A stretch of 64,000 nt of DNA from Hymenobacter siberiensis (GTDB taxonomy: Bacteria > Bacteroidota > Bacteroidia > Cytophagales > Hymenobacteraceae), in NCBI RefSeq assembly GCF_018967865.2, contig NZ_JAHLZY020000001.1, positions 372,001-436,000 of the forward strand. The letters are read 5' to 3'. Shown here one piece after another: positions 17,068-26,400 of the stretch (position 1 is its first letter; each line of letters begins with the position of its first letter). A program made the position numbers and the translations under genes. The notes under the pieces are model-generated. The model was given only the letters and a program-made list of their open reading frames with translations. It was not told where the DNA came from and ran no database searches.

Positions 17068-18732
17068 CTACGGCTTGTTCGAATCAACCACAATGCGACC
17101 GTCGCGGTTGGCCAACTCCCAGGCGGTGTGGAACACCAGCCGTGCCCGCTTCTCCATCTTGGCAAACTCGATTTTCTCGATTTCGTCGCTCTGCTGGTGG
17201 TAGTCGGCGTGCACGCCGTTGAAGAAAAATGCCACCGGCACCTTGTTCACCGCGAAGTTGTAGTGGTCGGAGCGGTAGTAGAAGCGGTTGGGGTCGGCGG
17301 GGTCGTCGAAGCGGTAGTCCAGGTCGATGGGGCCGTACTGCTTGTTCTGCGCCTCCAGAATCACCTTCAGCTCCGAGGCCAGTTTGTCGGAGCCGATAAC
17401 GTACACGTAGTCGGGCTTGCCCTCGTGCTCCACATCGGTGCGGCCAATCATGTCCACGTTCAGGTCGAGCTCGGTGCTGGCCAGCGGGAAAATGGGATGC
17501 TTGGAATAATATTCGGAGCCAAACAGGCCCTTTTCCTCGCCCGTCACGCTCAGGAACAGCAGGCTGCGGCGGGGGCCGTGGCCTTCCTGCTTGGCCTTGG
17601 CAAATGCCTCCGCCATCGTAATAATGGCCGTCGTGCCCGAGCCGTCATCATCGGCCCCGTTAAACACCTGCCCGTCGTGCTTGCCAAGGTGGTCGTGGTG
17701 GGCCGAAATCACGATGATATCCTCCTTCTTATCGGTGCCCTCGATGAAGCCCAGCACGTTCTGCGTATCCAGCTTTTCGCGCTTGCGCTCGGCCTTCAGC
17801 TGCATCGGCACCACTTTAAACGTAGCCGCCACCGGTTGCTTGGTCGCGTTGATTTTGCTCAGGTAGGTCTGCATCGCCGCGTCCGTGGTGCCCAGTACGG
17901 CCAGCCCCACGGCCGGCGAGATGAAGAACGAAGGCGTGCGGCTCGGCTTGTCGTTGCCCACCATCACCATCGACGGCCGCGAAATGTACGGAGCCATCCG
18001 CGCCGTTAGCTTGGCGAAGTTGCTGGTAGGGTTGAAGCTCACGAAGAACACCGTGCGGGCCCCCTTCTGGGCGGCCAGCTGGGCCTTGCCCCGGTAGTCG
18101 GTGCCCCATTTCGTAGGCGCGCCGTCGGCGCTGAGCAGTGCTTTGCCACCGTCGCCGGTAGGCTCCCCCATCAGCACCAGAATGTCCTTGCCTTTCACGT
18201 CCACGTTGGCATAGTCGGAGTAGCCGGGCTGCTCAATGCCGTAGCCCACAAAAACCGGCTTCACGCTGGTTTCCTGCGCAAAGGGCGAGTCGCCGAGGCC
18301 GTAGAAATCCGTCAGCCAGGCGTAGCGCGTTTTGCCTACTTTCAGCGTCGCGCCATCGGCCCAGGTCACCTGCTCCACGTCGAAATGCTGCTGGTAGGGG
18401 TCGGTTCCGGTGGTCACGGGCCCGGTCAGGCCGGCGGCCTTAAACTGCGTGGCCACGTAGTCGGCGGCCATGTGCTGGCCTTTTTGGCCGGTTTCGCGGC
18501 CTTCGTACTCATCCGACGCCAGCACGGCGAGGTGGGTGCGCAGGCGCTCGGCGGTTACCTGGTCGGCATACTGCACGCTCCAGTCTTTCTCGGCGGGCGC
18601 GCTGGTGGTCTTGATTTTAGTAGCGGGCGCATTGGTCGCCGGCTTGATTTTTACTTTTGCCTTGCCCTGAGCGTGGGCCGGTGCAGCGCTGGCCAGCGCA
18701 AGAAAGGCCAGCAGGAGAGGGGTTTGCTTCAT
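17068..18732 (-). CDS. M28-family zinc metallopeptidase (secreted), copy 2
   Basis: 554 residues with a signal peptide (LLAFLALASAAPAHAQG). Same architecture as copy 1: PA-like segment (FVGYGIEQPGYSDYANVDVKG), then M28 motifs AHHDHLGKHD, GADDDGSG, TGEEKGLFGSEYY, NVDMIGRTD and VHADYHQQSD. Both copies end in DSNKP and share long stretches, so this is a tandem duplication. It carries a lysine-rich linker after the signal peptide (KAKVKIKPATNAPATKIK). It is likely a periplasmic or secreted exopeptidase. Confidence 0.9.
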   Translation of the reverse strand: MKQTPLLLAFLALASAAPAHAQGKAKVKIKPATNAPATKIKTTSAPAEKDWSVQYADQVTAERLRTHLAVLASDEYEGRETGQKGQHMAADYVATQFKAAGLTGPVTTGTDPYQQHFDVEQVTWADGATLKVGKTRYAWLTDFYGLGDSPFAQETSVKPVFVGYGIEQPGYSDYANVDVKGKDILVLMGEPTGDGGKALLSADGAPTKWGTDYRGKAQLAAQKGARTVFFVSFNPTSNFAKLTARMAPYISRPSMVMVGNDKPSRTPSFFISPAVGLAVLGTTDAAMQTYLSKINATKQPVAATFKVVPMQLKAERKREKLDTQNVLGFIEGTDKKEDIIVISAHHDHLGKHDGQVFNGADDDGSGTTAIITMAEAFAKAKQEGHGPRRSLLFLSVTGEEKGLFGSEYYSKHPIFPLASTELDLNVDMIGRTDVEHEGKPDYVYVIGSDKLASELKVILEAQNKQYGPIDLDYRFDDPADPNRFYYRSDHYNFAVNKVPVAFFFNGVHADYHQQSDEIEKIEFAKMEKRARLVFHTAWELANRDGRIVVDSNKP

Positions 18733-18770
18733 TGATGTTGAGTAGTGGGAATTAGGTTTTTATATGGTTC

Positions 18771-18957
18771 GTTATGCCGAGCGCAGCCGAGGCATCTCGC
18801 GTGCTGAAGTAATCGGAGTTGTTTAGAAAGTCACAAAAGGTGCTCAAACGGTCATGCTTCGCTGCGCGCTGCATGACCGTTCGGGGACTTTCTAAACAGC
18901 TTCATCAATACCATAGCAACGGAGCGAGCGAGATGCCTCGGCTGCCCTCGGCATGAC
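18771..18957. repeat. Nested intergenic palindromes: family A enclosing a second inverted repeat
   Basis: The outer arms (18771-18800 and 18928-18957) are family A (TATGCCGAGCGCAGCCGAGG and its complement). Inside is a separate inverted repeat with arms GTTTAGAAAGTC at 18821-18832 and 18886-18897. Inside that is ACGGTCATGC/GCATGACCGT (18848-18857 and 18871-18880). The arrangement suggests one palindrome inserted into another. Confidence 0.85.
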
Positions 18958-18963
18958 GGGTAA

Positions 18964-19443
18964 TTACGCTTTTACAATCAGTACGCTGGCGTAGGCGGCC
19001 ACGCCCTCGCCTGTGCCCACAAAACCCAGTTTTTCGGTCGTGGTTGCTTTGATGGAAATATCCTCTTCGGCAATGCCCATCACGGCGGCCAGCACGCGCT
19101 GCATTTCCGGGATGTGTGGGTTCACCTTGGGGCGCTCCAGGCAAATGGTCGAGTCGATGTTACCCACCTCGTAGCCGCGCTCGCGCAGCAGGCGCATCAC
19201 GCCGGTCAGCAGTTTCTTCGAGTCGATGCCCTTGTACTGCGGGTCGGTGTCGGGGAAGTGGAAGCCGATATCGCGCAGGTTGGCCGCGCCCAGCAGCGCA
19301 TCGCAGATAACGTGGATGAGCACGTCGGCATCGGAGTGGCCCAGTGCGCCGTGGGTGTGCGGCACCTCAATGCCGCCGAGCCAGAAGGGCAGGCCTTCTT
19401 TCAATTGGTGAACGTCGTAGCCGAAGCCGGTCCGGATTTTCAT
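18964..19443 (-). CDS. ispF: 2-C-methyl-D-erythritol 2,4-cyclodiphosphate synthase
   Basis: 159 residues from ATG 19443 (MKIRTGFGYDVHQL). IspF makes MEcPP in the non-mevalonate isoprenoid pathway. The zinc motif DVH is at residues 9-11; HSDADVLIHVICDALLGAA, DIGFHFPDTD and the C-terminal KATTTEKLGFVGTGEGVAAYA are all present. The frame stays open upstream to 19533, but the promoter element at 19479-19486 lies inside that extension, so 19443 is the start. Confidence 0.95.
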   Translation of the reverse strand: MKIRTGFGYDVHQLKEGLPFWLGGIEVPHTHGALGHSDADVLIHVICDALLGAANLRDIGFHFPDTDPQYKGIDSKKLLTGVMRLLRERGYEVGNIDSTICLERPKVNPHIPEMQRVLAAVMGIAEEDISIKATTTEKLGFVGTGEGVAAYASVLIVKA

Positions 19444-19478
19444 AGGAACAAATGCAAGTGGGCCACCACGGCCCGGCG

Positions 19479-19486
19479 CAAAAGTA
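19479..19486 (-). promoter_or_regulatory. TAnnTTTG promoter element for ispF
   Basis: TACTTTTG on the minus strand, 35 nt before the ispF start at 19443. Confidence 0.5.
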
Positions 19487-19751
19487 CCCGCGCCCAGCAT
19501 TTCCGCCACGCAACGAGTGCCGGCCGAGTTCACAAATAAATAATGTGATTATCGAATGCTATTAAACTAATTTTATTAGCTGTATATTACTAGTTGAATT
19601 AGTTGGATATGCGACCTGCGTCTCACTTTTTTTCGAGGGTAACTAAAGTATCCGAAGCCGGTGTGCGTCAGGCAGGGACGAAAAATGCCCGGAGTAGCAG
19701 AGAATGCCAAAAAGAAAGTGGAAACTTTGAGCACAATAAAAGTTTCCGTCG

Positions 19752-19759
19752 TATCTTTG
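19752..19759 (+). promoter_or_regulatory. TAnnTTTG promoter element for the TetR efflux regulator
   Basis: TATCTTTG is a full match, 11 nt before ATG 19771. A TTTG at 19726-19729 could serve as the -33 box (22 nt spacing). It fixes the start at 19771 although the frame is open back to 19603. Confidence 0.65.
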
Positions 19760-19770
19760 CGGCGTTAGCT

Positions 19771-20385
19771 ATGGAAATCAAAGACCGAATCCTGAACCAC
19801 GCCCATCAGCTTTTCATGCGCAACGGCATCAAAAGCGTGAGCATGGACGATATCGCCGCCGACCTGGCCATGTCGAAAAAGACCCTCTACAAGTGGTTCG
19901 AAAACAAGGACCAGATTGTGGAAGCCTCCATGACCCGCCACCTCGCCGGCACCCAGAACGAGTGCACGGTGATGATAAACGCCGCCTCCTCGGCCATCGA
20001 CGAGCTGTTTAAGATGCTGGCCTGGATTAAGCAGGAGTTTGGCAACGTGCACCCCAGCATTTTTTACGACCTGCGCAAGTTTCACCCCGCCACCTGGCAG
20101 CTCTGGCAGGCCCATAAAAACGAGTTTATCCTCTCCCAAATCAAGGAAAACCTGCGCCGGGGCATCGCGGAAGGCTTGTTCCAGGCCAACCTCGACATGG
20201 AAGTACTCTCGCGCCTGCGCCTGGCCCAGATTGAGCTGCAATTCGACCCGGAACTCTACCCGACCCGCGATTTTGCCAAAGAGCGCGTGTCGGTCGCGCT
20301 GCTCGAGCACTTCATGCTGGGCGTGGCCACCATCAAGGGCCACAAGCTCATCAACCAGTACCGCAACGTCACCGACGAAGAATAA
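19771..20385 (+). CDS. TetR/AcrR-family transcriptional regulator
   Basis: 204 residues. The N-terminal helix-turn-helix is clear: ILNHAHQLFMRNGIKSVSMDDIAADLAMSKKTLYKWFENKDQIV (about 7-50). The rest is a ligand-binding helical domain. It is the first gene of a same-strand run with tolC-, adaptor- and RND-type genes (41 bp to the next start), so it probably represses the efflux operon it leads. The AT-rich inverted repeat at 19565-19604 is a candidate operator, though far from the promoter. Confidence 0.9.
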   Translation: MEIKDRILNHAHQLFMRNGIKSVSMDDIAADLAMSKKTLYKWFENKDQIVEASMTRHLAGTQNECTVMINAASSAIDELFKMLAWIKQEFGNVHPSIFYDLRKFHPATWQLWQAHKNEFILSQIKENLRRGIAEGLFQANLDMEVLSRLRLAQIELQFDPELYPTRDFAKERVSVALLEHFMLGVATIKGHKLINQYRNVTDEE

Positions 20386-20425
20386 CCCGCTTATCCCCGC
20401 TTACCCGTTTCTTTTTTGCTGTTTT

Positions 20426-22090
20426 ATGAACACGCTGTTTCGAACCAGATTCTTGCTGCTGGCCGCCCTGAGCGCGGCCGCGCCGCAGGCGCTGCTTGCC
20501 CAAAGCCAGCCGGCCGCCCTGCCGCAGGCCCCGCCCACCACGGGCACCATGCCGCTGAGCCTGCAACAGGCCGTGAGCTACGCCGTGCAGAACAAGTCGT
20601 CGCTGCTGGCCACCCGCCTGGGCGAGGCCACGGCGGCCGCTAAAGTGGGCGAAATCAAGAGCGCCGGCCTGCCGCAGGTGAATGTGGCTGCTACGCTGTC
20701 CGACAACTTCAAGCTGCAAAAGAGCCTGGTGAGCTTCCCGCTCTCGCAAACCGTGCTCACGCAAAGTGACCTGGCGGCAGCCCAGGGCGGGCAGCAGCAG
20801 GTGCTGGGTACCCAGCAGCTGGCCCTGCCGCCGCAGCCGTTCGCGTTCGGCCTGCAATACGCCGGCAACACCAGTGCCTCAGTGTCGCAGCTGCTGTTCG
20901 ATGGCTCGTATCTAATTGGTCTGAAGGCGGCTAAGGTGTACACCGAGTTGGCCAAAAAGCAAACCCAGCAGGCCGAGATAGACGTGGTGGAGCAGGTGAG
21001 CAAGGCCTATTACAGTACGCTGGTGGCCCGCTCGCGCCTGAGCCTGCTGGCCCGCAACGTGCAGCGCCTCGACACGGTGCTCTACCAAACCCAGAAAATT
21101 TTCAAGGCCGGTTTCGCCGAGAAACTCGACGTGGACCGCCTGCGCGTGCAGCGCAACAACCTGGTGGTGGAGCAGCAGAAAGCCCAGCGCCTCACCGAGT
21201 TGAGCGTGGGCCTGCTCAAGTTTCAGATGGGCCTGCCCCAAAGCCAGAACGTGCAGCTCACCGACTCGCTCAGCGCGGCCGTGGTGGATGCCAGCGCCCT
21301 GCGCCAGCGCCTCGGCGTGGCCAGCCTGACCAACGGTGGCGGCGTGGATGGCCTCGGAGCGGTGCCCACTGCGCCGGTAGTGCCCGGCGGAGACAACACC
21401 GCCGCCCAAAACCGCCTCGACCAGCAGAATGCCCTCTCCGGGGGCCAGCCCATGGCAGCCCGGGGCGCGCTCAACTACAATAACCGCATCGAATTCTCGA
21501 CCCTCGAAACCCAGCAGGCCCTAGCCGGCCTCGACCTGCGCAACCGCCAGGCCGGCGCGTATCCGCGCCTCGTGCTCACGGGTGCCTACGGTTTCACGGG
21601 CTCGGCCAAAACGGCGGGCGAGCTGTTTGCCTTTCGCGGGCCGACTTCGACCAACTCGGCGGGCTTCGCCAACCAGAACTGGTTCGGCTTCGGCAACGTG
21701 GGCCTGAGCCTGCAGGTGCCGGTGTTCGACGGTTTCCGCCGCAAGTTCCTGGTGCAGCAAAGCCGCCTGCAGCAGCAGACTATTGAGAAAGGTTTCGAAA
21801 CATTGAAGCAAGGCATTGACTTACAGGACGCCCAGAGCCGCACCACGCTCATCAACGCCCTGGATGTGCTCGACAACCAGCAGGCCAACCTGACCCTGGC
21901 CACCGACGTGGCCCGCGTCACGCGCATCAAATTCAACGCCGGCGTGGGCTCCAACCTGGAGGTCATTACGGCTGAGACGGACCTGCGCTCGGCTCAGACC
22001 AACTACTACGGCGCGATTTACGATGTGCTGGTAGCCAAGGTCGACCGCGACAAAGCGACTGGCGAGCTGTTCAATCAGGCTAAAAAATAA
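20426..22090 (+). CDS. TolC-family outer membrane efflux channel
   Basis: 554 residues from ATG 20426 (MNTLFRTRFLLLAALSAAAP), which begins a signal peptide ending LLAQS. The open frame extends upstream inside tetR, but that part is out of character. TolC-like periodic features are present: LSLQQAVSYAVQNKSSLLATRLGEATAAAKVGEIKSAGLPQ split over two helices, a long coiled region near 150-270, and the second half with RNRQAGAYPRLVLTGAYGF. It would be the outer membrane duct of the tripartite pump. It has an inserted Gly/Asn-rich stretch around 290-350. Confidence 0.9.
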   Translation: MNTLFRTRFLLLAALSAAAPQALLAQSQPAALPQAPPTTGTMPLSLQQAVSYAVQNKSSLLATRLGEATAAAKVGEIKSAGLPQVNVAATLSDNFKLQKSLVSFPLSQTVLTQSDLAAAQGGQQQVLGTQQLALPPQPFAFGLQYAGNTSASVSQLLFDGSYLIGLKAAKVYTELAKKQTQQAEIDVVEQVSKAYYSTLVARSRLSLLARNVQRLDTVLYQTQKIFKAGFAEKLDVDRLRVQRNNLVVEQQKAQRLTELSVGLLKFQMGLPQSQNVQLTDSLSAAVVDASALRQRLGVASLTNGGGVDGLGAVPTAPVVPGGDNTAAQNRLDQQNALSGGQPMAARGALNYNNRIEFSTLETQQALAGLDLRNRQAGAYPRLVLTGAYGFTGSAKTAGELFAFRGPTSTNSAGFANQNWFGFGNVGLSLQVPVFDGFRRKFLVQQSRLQQQTIEKGFETLKQGIDLQDAQSRTTLINALDVLDNQQANLTLATDVARVTRIKFNAGVGSNLEVITAETDLRSAQTNYYGAIYDVLVAKVDRDKATGELFNQAKK

Positions 22091-22093
22091 CGA

Positions 22094-22179
22094 GTAGGGG
22101 CGGAGCTTGCCCCCGCCTGGCGTGCGCGCCGCCTCAACGATTTCGTTCAACGCCGGGCGGGGGCAAGCCCCGCCCCTAC
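22094..22179. repeat. Intergenic palindrome, family D (copy 1), between tolC and adaptor genes
   Basis: Arms of 24 bp (22094-22117 and 22156-22179) based on GTAGGGGCGG.GCTTGCCCC, with about 38 bp between. The inner DNA shares CGTTGAACG.AATCGTTG (inverted) with the second copy at 23333-23468. It starts 3 bp after the tolC stop. Confidence 0.9.
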
Positions 22180-22202
22180 GCTTAAAATATCCCCGCTTAC
22201 CC

Positions 22203-23336
22203 ATGCGCTTTAATTCAACTCAACCGGCCGCGCTACTTCTCGCCGGCACCCTGCTGCTCGCCTCCTGCGGTGGCGAAAGCAAAGACCCCAAAGCTCAGCT
22301 CGAAAAGCTGAAGAGCGAGCAGGCCGCTACCCAGGCCAAAATTACCGAGCTCGAAGCCAAAACCGGCGGCCCGGCCGAAGCGGCTGCCACGCCGGTTTCG
22401 GTGATGAACGCCAAGCCCGAAAGCTTCAAAAGCTACCTCGAAGTGCAGGGCCGGGTCGATTTCGACCAGAACGCCACCGTGGGCAGCCGCGCCGCCGGCT
22501 CGCTCACCAGCATCCGCGTGCAGCGCGGCGACCGCGTGGGCAAGGGCCAGGTGCTGGCCACCGTGGATGCCAGCATTCTCGATGCCAACATGGCCGAGCT
22601 GCGCACCCGCATGGACCTCGCCAAAACGATATATGAGAAGCAGAAGGGCCTGTGGGACCAGCAGATTGGCACCGAAGTGCAGTTTCTGCAAGCCCGCAAC
22701 AACTACCAGGCCCTGCAGCGCAACCTTGCCACCCTCAACCAGCAGCGCGCCCTCTACAATGTGGTGGCCCCGTTCGCGGGCAGCGTGGACGAGGTGCTGC
22801 CCAAGCTGGGCGAAATCACCGCGCCCGGCGCGCCGGTGGTGCGCCTGACCAGTGGTACGGGCGGCAAAATCCTGGTCGATGTATCGGAAGCCTACGGCAA
22901 CAGCATCAAGGCCGGCGACAACGCCGTGGTGACCATTCCGGACCTGGGCGGCGAGGAAATTCCCGCCACGGTGCGCGTCGTGAGCCGCAGCATCAACGCC
23001 ACCAGTCGCACCTTCACGGTGGAGCTGCGCCTGAAGGAGCACACCACCGACCTGCGCCCCAACATGGTGGCCACGGTGCGCATCCAGAACTACAGTGCGG
23101 CCAATGCCATGGTTATTCCGGTCGACATCGTGCAGCACGACGAGCAGAACAGCTACGTGTACGTGGTGGCCCAGGAGGCCGGCAAAGCCGTGGCCAAGAA
23201 GCGCATCATCAAAACCGGCAACACCTACAACGGCAAAGTAGAAGTAACCAACGGCCTGACGGCCGAGGATAAAATCATCTCGGGCGGCTACCAGAACCTG
23301 AATGAAGGCCAGAAAGTGGTCGTGCAAGGGGCGTAG
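22203..23336 (+). CDS. RND efflux periplasmic adaptor (HlyD/MFP family), lipoprotein
   Basis: 377 residues from ATG 22203. The signal peptide ends in lipobox LLAS-C (SCGGESKD), so it is membrane anchored. A short coiled coil follows ([21 protein letters not shown] split by context), then the biotinyl-lipoyl half-motifs [24 protein letters not shown] and [20 protein letters not shown], then beta-barrel and membrane-proximal domains. It links the RND pump to TolC. Its stop codon TAG (23334-23336) is part of the second family D palindrome. Confidence 0.93.
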   Translation: MRFNSTQPAALLLAGTLLLASCGGESKDPKAQLEKLKSEQAATQAKITELEAKTGGPAEAAATPVSVMNAKPESFKSYLEVQGRVDFDQNATVGSRAAGSLTSIRVQRGDRVGKGQVLATVDASILDANMAELRTRMDLAKTIYEKQKGLWDQQIGTEVQFLQARNNYQALQRNLATLNQQRALYNVVAPFAGSVDEVLPKLGEITAPGAPVVRLTSGTGGKILVDVSEAYGNSIKAGDNAVVTIPDLGGEEIPATVRVVSRSINATSRTFTVELRLKEHTTDLRPNMVATVRIQNYSAANAMVIPVDIVQHDEQNSYVYVVAQEAGKAVAKKRIIKTGNTYNGKVEVTNGLTAEDKIISGGYQNLNEGQKVVVQGA

Positions 23337-23468
23337 GGGCGGGGCTTGCCCCCGCCCGTCGTTGAACGGAATCGTTGGCTTCGCTAACGTTTGGTTGAAC
23401 GACTCACCATCAGCAATGCTCATAAAATTCCGTGCAACGACGCGGGCGGGGACAAGCCCCGCCCCTAC
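23333..23468. repeat. Intergenic palindrome, family D (copy 2), overlapping the adaptor stop codon
   Basis: Arms of about 40 bp (23333-23372 and about 23427-23468). The outer part is GTAGGGGCGGGGCTTGCCCC and complement, the inner part GTCGTTGAACGGAAT with one mismatch. The adaptor's final GCG TAG lies inside the left arm. The pump gene starts 12 bp after the right arm. Confidence 0.9.
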
Positions 23469-23480
23469 AAGCTAAAAGCC

Positions 23481-26400
23481 ATGCAGGACATCGAAAAAGA
23501 ATTCGGCCCAACCAGTTGGTCCATCAACAACAAGACCAGCATTTACATCATCACGGTGCTGCTGTGCGTGGCGGGCATTTTTGCCTACATCAAGCTCGGC
23601 AAGGAGAAATTCCCCGACATCGTGATTCCGCGCATCATCGTGGCCACGGTGTACCCCGGCACCTCGCCCACGGACATCGAAAACCTGGTGACGCGCCAGC
23701 TCGAAAAGGAGATTAAATCCGTGAACGGGGTGAAGCACATCAACTCCACCTCGAACCAGGATTACTCCATCGTGGACGTGGAATTCACCTCCGGCGTGGA
23801 TGTACAGGCCGCCAAGCAGCTCATCAAGGATGCCGTGGACAAGGCCAGCACCGAGCTGCCCAACGACCTGCCGAGCGCTCCGCTGGTTAAGGAAATCAAC
23901 ATTTCCGAGCAGCCTATCATGTTCGTGAACCTGAGCGGTAACCTGCCCGCCGCCCAGCTCAAAAAGTACGCCGACGACTTCCAGGACAAGATTGAGGCGC
24001 TGCCCGAAATCACCCGCGTCGATATCGTGGGGGCTCTCGACCAGCAGGTGAACGTGGACGTGGACCTGAACAAGCTGCGGGCCTCGCGCCTGAGCTTCTC
24101 GGATATTTCCCGGGCCATTGGGGCCGAGAACGTGACCGTTTCGGGCGGCAGCATCGACGTGGGCGGGCAGAAGCGCGCCGTGCGCGTGGCCGGCCAGTAC
24201 GTGCGGGCCGGCGACATTGCCGACATTCAGGTGAAGAACCTGAACGGCTCGCCGGTGCGCCTCGGCGACATCGCCACCGTGACGGACGGCTTCAAGGACC
24301 GCGAAAGCTATGCCCGCCTCGACGGCAAGCCCGCCATCACGTTGAACGTGGTGAAGCGCGCCGGCGAAAACCTGCTCGACGCCTCCGATAAAATCAAGGC
24401 TATTATCAAGGACTCGAAAGCCAACCTGCCCAAAGAGTTGAACGTGACCGTGACCGGCGACACCTCGAACGACACCCGCGTCACGCTGCACGACCTGCTC
24501 AACACCATCGTCATCGGCTTCCTGTTGGTGACCCTGATTCTGATGTTCTTCATGGGCACCACCAACGCGCTGTTCGTGGGCCTGAGTGTGCCGATTTCCA
24601 TGTTCCTGGCCTTTCTGGTCATTCCCATCTTCGGCTTCACCCTGAACACCATCGTGCTCTTCGCCTTTCTGCTGGCCCTGGGCATCGTGGTCGATGACGC
24701 CATCGTGGTTATCGAAAATACCCACCGCCTGCTGCACGAGCACCCTAACCTGTCCACTCCGAAAGCGGCCAAATTTGCCGCCGGCGAGGTCTTTGTTCCG
24801 GTGCTGGCCGGCACCCTCACCACGGTAGCGCCGTTCGTGCCGCTCATGTTCTGGCCGGGCATCGTGGGCTCGTTCATGTTCTACCTGCCGGTCACGCTCA
24901 TTATCACGCTCATGGCCTCGCTCATCGTGGCTTTCATCATGAACCCGGTGTTTGCCGTGAGCTTTATGGAGCGCGAGGAGCATTTCGAGGAGGATATGCA
25001 CAGCCGGCCCAAGCTGACGCGCAATTTCCTGATTGCGATGGGCGTGCTGCTGGTCATTGCCATCATTGGCTACGTGGCGCATTCCACCTTCGTGGGCAAC
25101 CTGGCCATCACGCTCATCCTGCTCTGCTTCCTCGATAAGTTCGTGTTCGTGAAGATGATTGGCTGGTTCCAGACCCGCGCCCTGCCGCGCTTCCAGAACG
25201 GCTACGCCAACCTCGTGCGCTGGGCCCTTAGCCACCCGGCCCTGGTGATGGTGGGCGTGCTGGTGCTGTTCGTCGGCTCGTTCGTGGCCGTGGGCATCCG
25301 CAAGCCACACGTCGACTTCTTCCCCAAAGGCGACCCCAAGTTCATCTACACCTACCTGAACATGCCCGTGGGCACCCGCGTGGCCGTCACGGACTCGATT
25401 ACCCACGTCCTCGAAAACCGCATCTACGGCGTTATCGGCAAGAACAACCCCGATGTGGAGTCGGTGATTACCAACGTGGCCATCGGCGCCGGCGACCCTT
25501 CCGAAGCCACGGCCTCGGGCGTGTCGCAGTCGCACATGGGCAAGGTGGCCGTGGCCTTCAAGGAGCTCAGCGAACGCAAAGGCCCCAAAACCAGCACTTA
25601 CATGGATAAAATCCGCGAAGTGGTGAAGGGTATTCCCGGCGCTGAAATCTCGGTCGACCAGGAAGCCAGCGGTCCGCCCCAGGCCAAGCCCATTGCCATC
25701 GAAGTAGCCGGCGACGACTACAAAGTACTGGCCGCGCTCTCGAAGAAAGTGACCCGCTACGTCGATTCGCTGCACATTGGCGGCGTGGAGGCCCTGCGCT
25801 CCAACCTGCAGGACCGCAACCCCGAAATCGCCGTCAACATCAACCGCACCCGCGCCAACCGTGAGGGCATCAGCACCGGCCAGATTGGCCTGGAAGTGCG
25901 CACGGCCATCTATGGCACCGAGGCCAGCAAATTCAAAACCGTCGACGACGAGTACCCCATCCAGGTGCGCTACGCCGAGCCTTACCGCTCCGACGTGGAC
26001 GCCGTGATTAATGCCCCGCTCACCTTCCGCGACGCCACCGGGGCCGTGCGCCAGGTGCCCATCTCCTCGGTGGCCGATGTCACCTACGGCTCCACCTACG
26101 GCGGCATCAAGCGCAAAGACACCAAGCGCGTCATCACCATCTCGTCCAACGTGCTCAACGGCTATTCCGGCCCCGACGTGGCCAACGCCGTGCAAACGGC
26201 CCTCAAGTCGTTCCGCACGCCGCCCGGCTACACCATCGACATGGGCGGTGCCCAGGAAAGCCAGAAGGAAACCACCGACTTCCTACCCATGGCCGGTATC
26301 GGTGCCCTGGGCCTCATCTTCCTGATTCTGGTCACGCAGTTCAACTCGTTCAGCAAGCCGGTCATCATCCTCTCCGAGGTGCTGTTCTCCATCGCCGGCG

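Larger units (their letters stand above)
19444..19770. other. Divergent promoter region between ispF and the TetR gene, with AT-rich island
   Basis: It holds the ispF promoter (minus) and the tetR promoter (plus). At 19540-19610 there is an AT-rich stretch with an imperfect inverted repeat (AACTAATTTTATTAG at 19565-19579 and its near complement at 19590-19604, about 12 of 15 matching). This could be an operator or an old insertion. No gene was recognised. Confidence 0.5.

Noticed and set aside
23472..26195. 907-codon open frame on the minus strand opposite the RND pump gene
   Set aside because: The product is His/Gly/Val-rich with no motif and mirrors codon bias of the pump gene; a typical high-GC antisense shadow.
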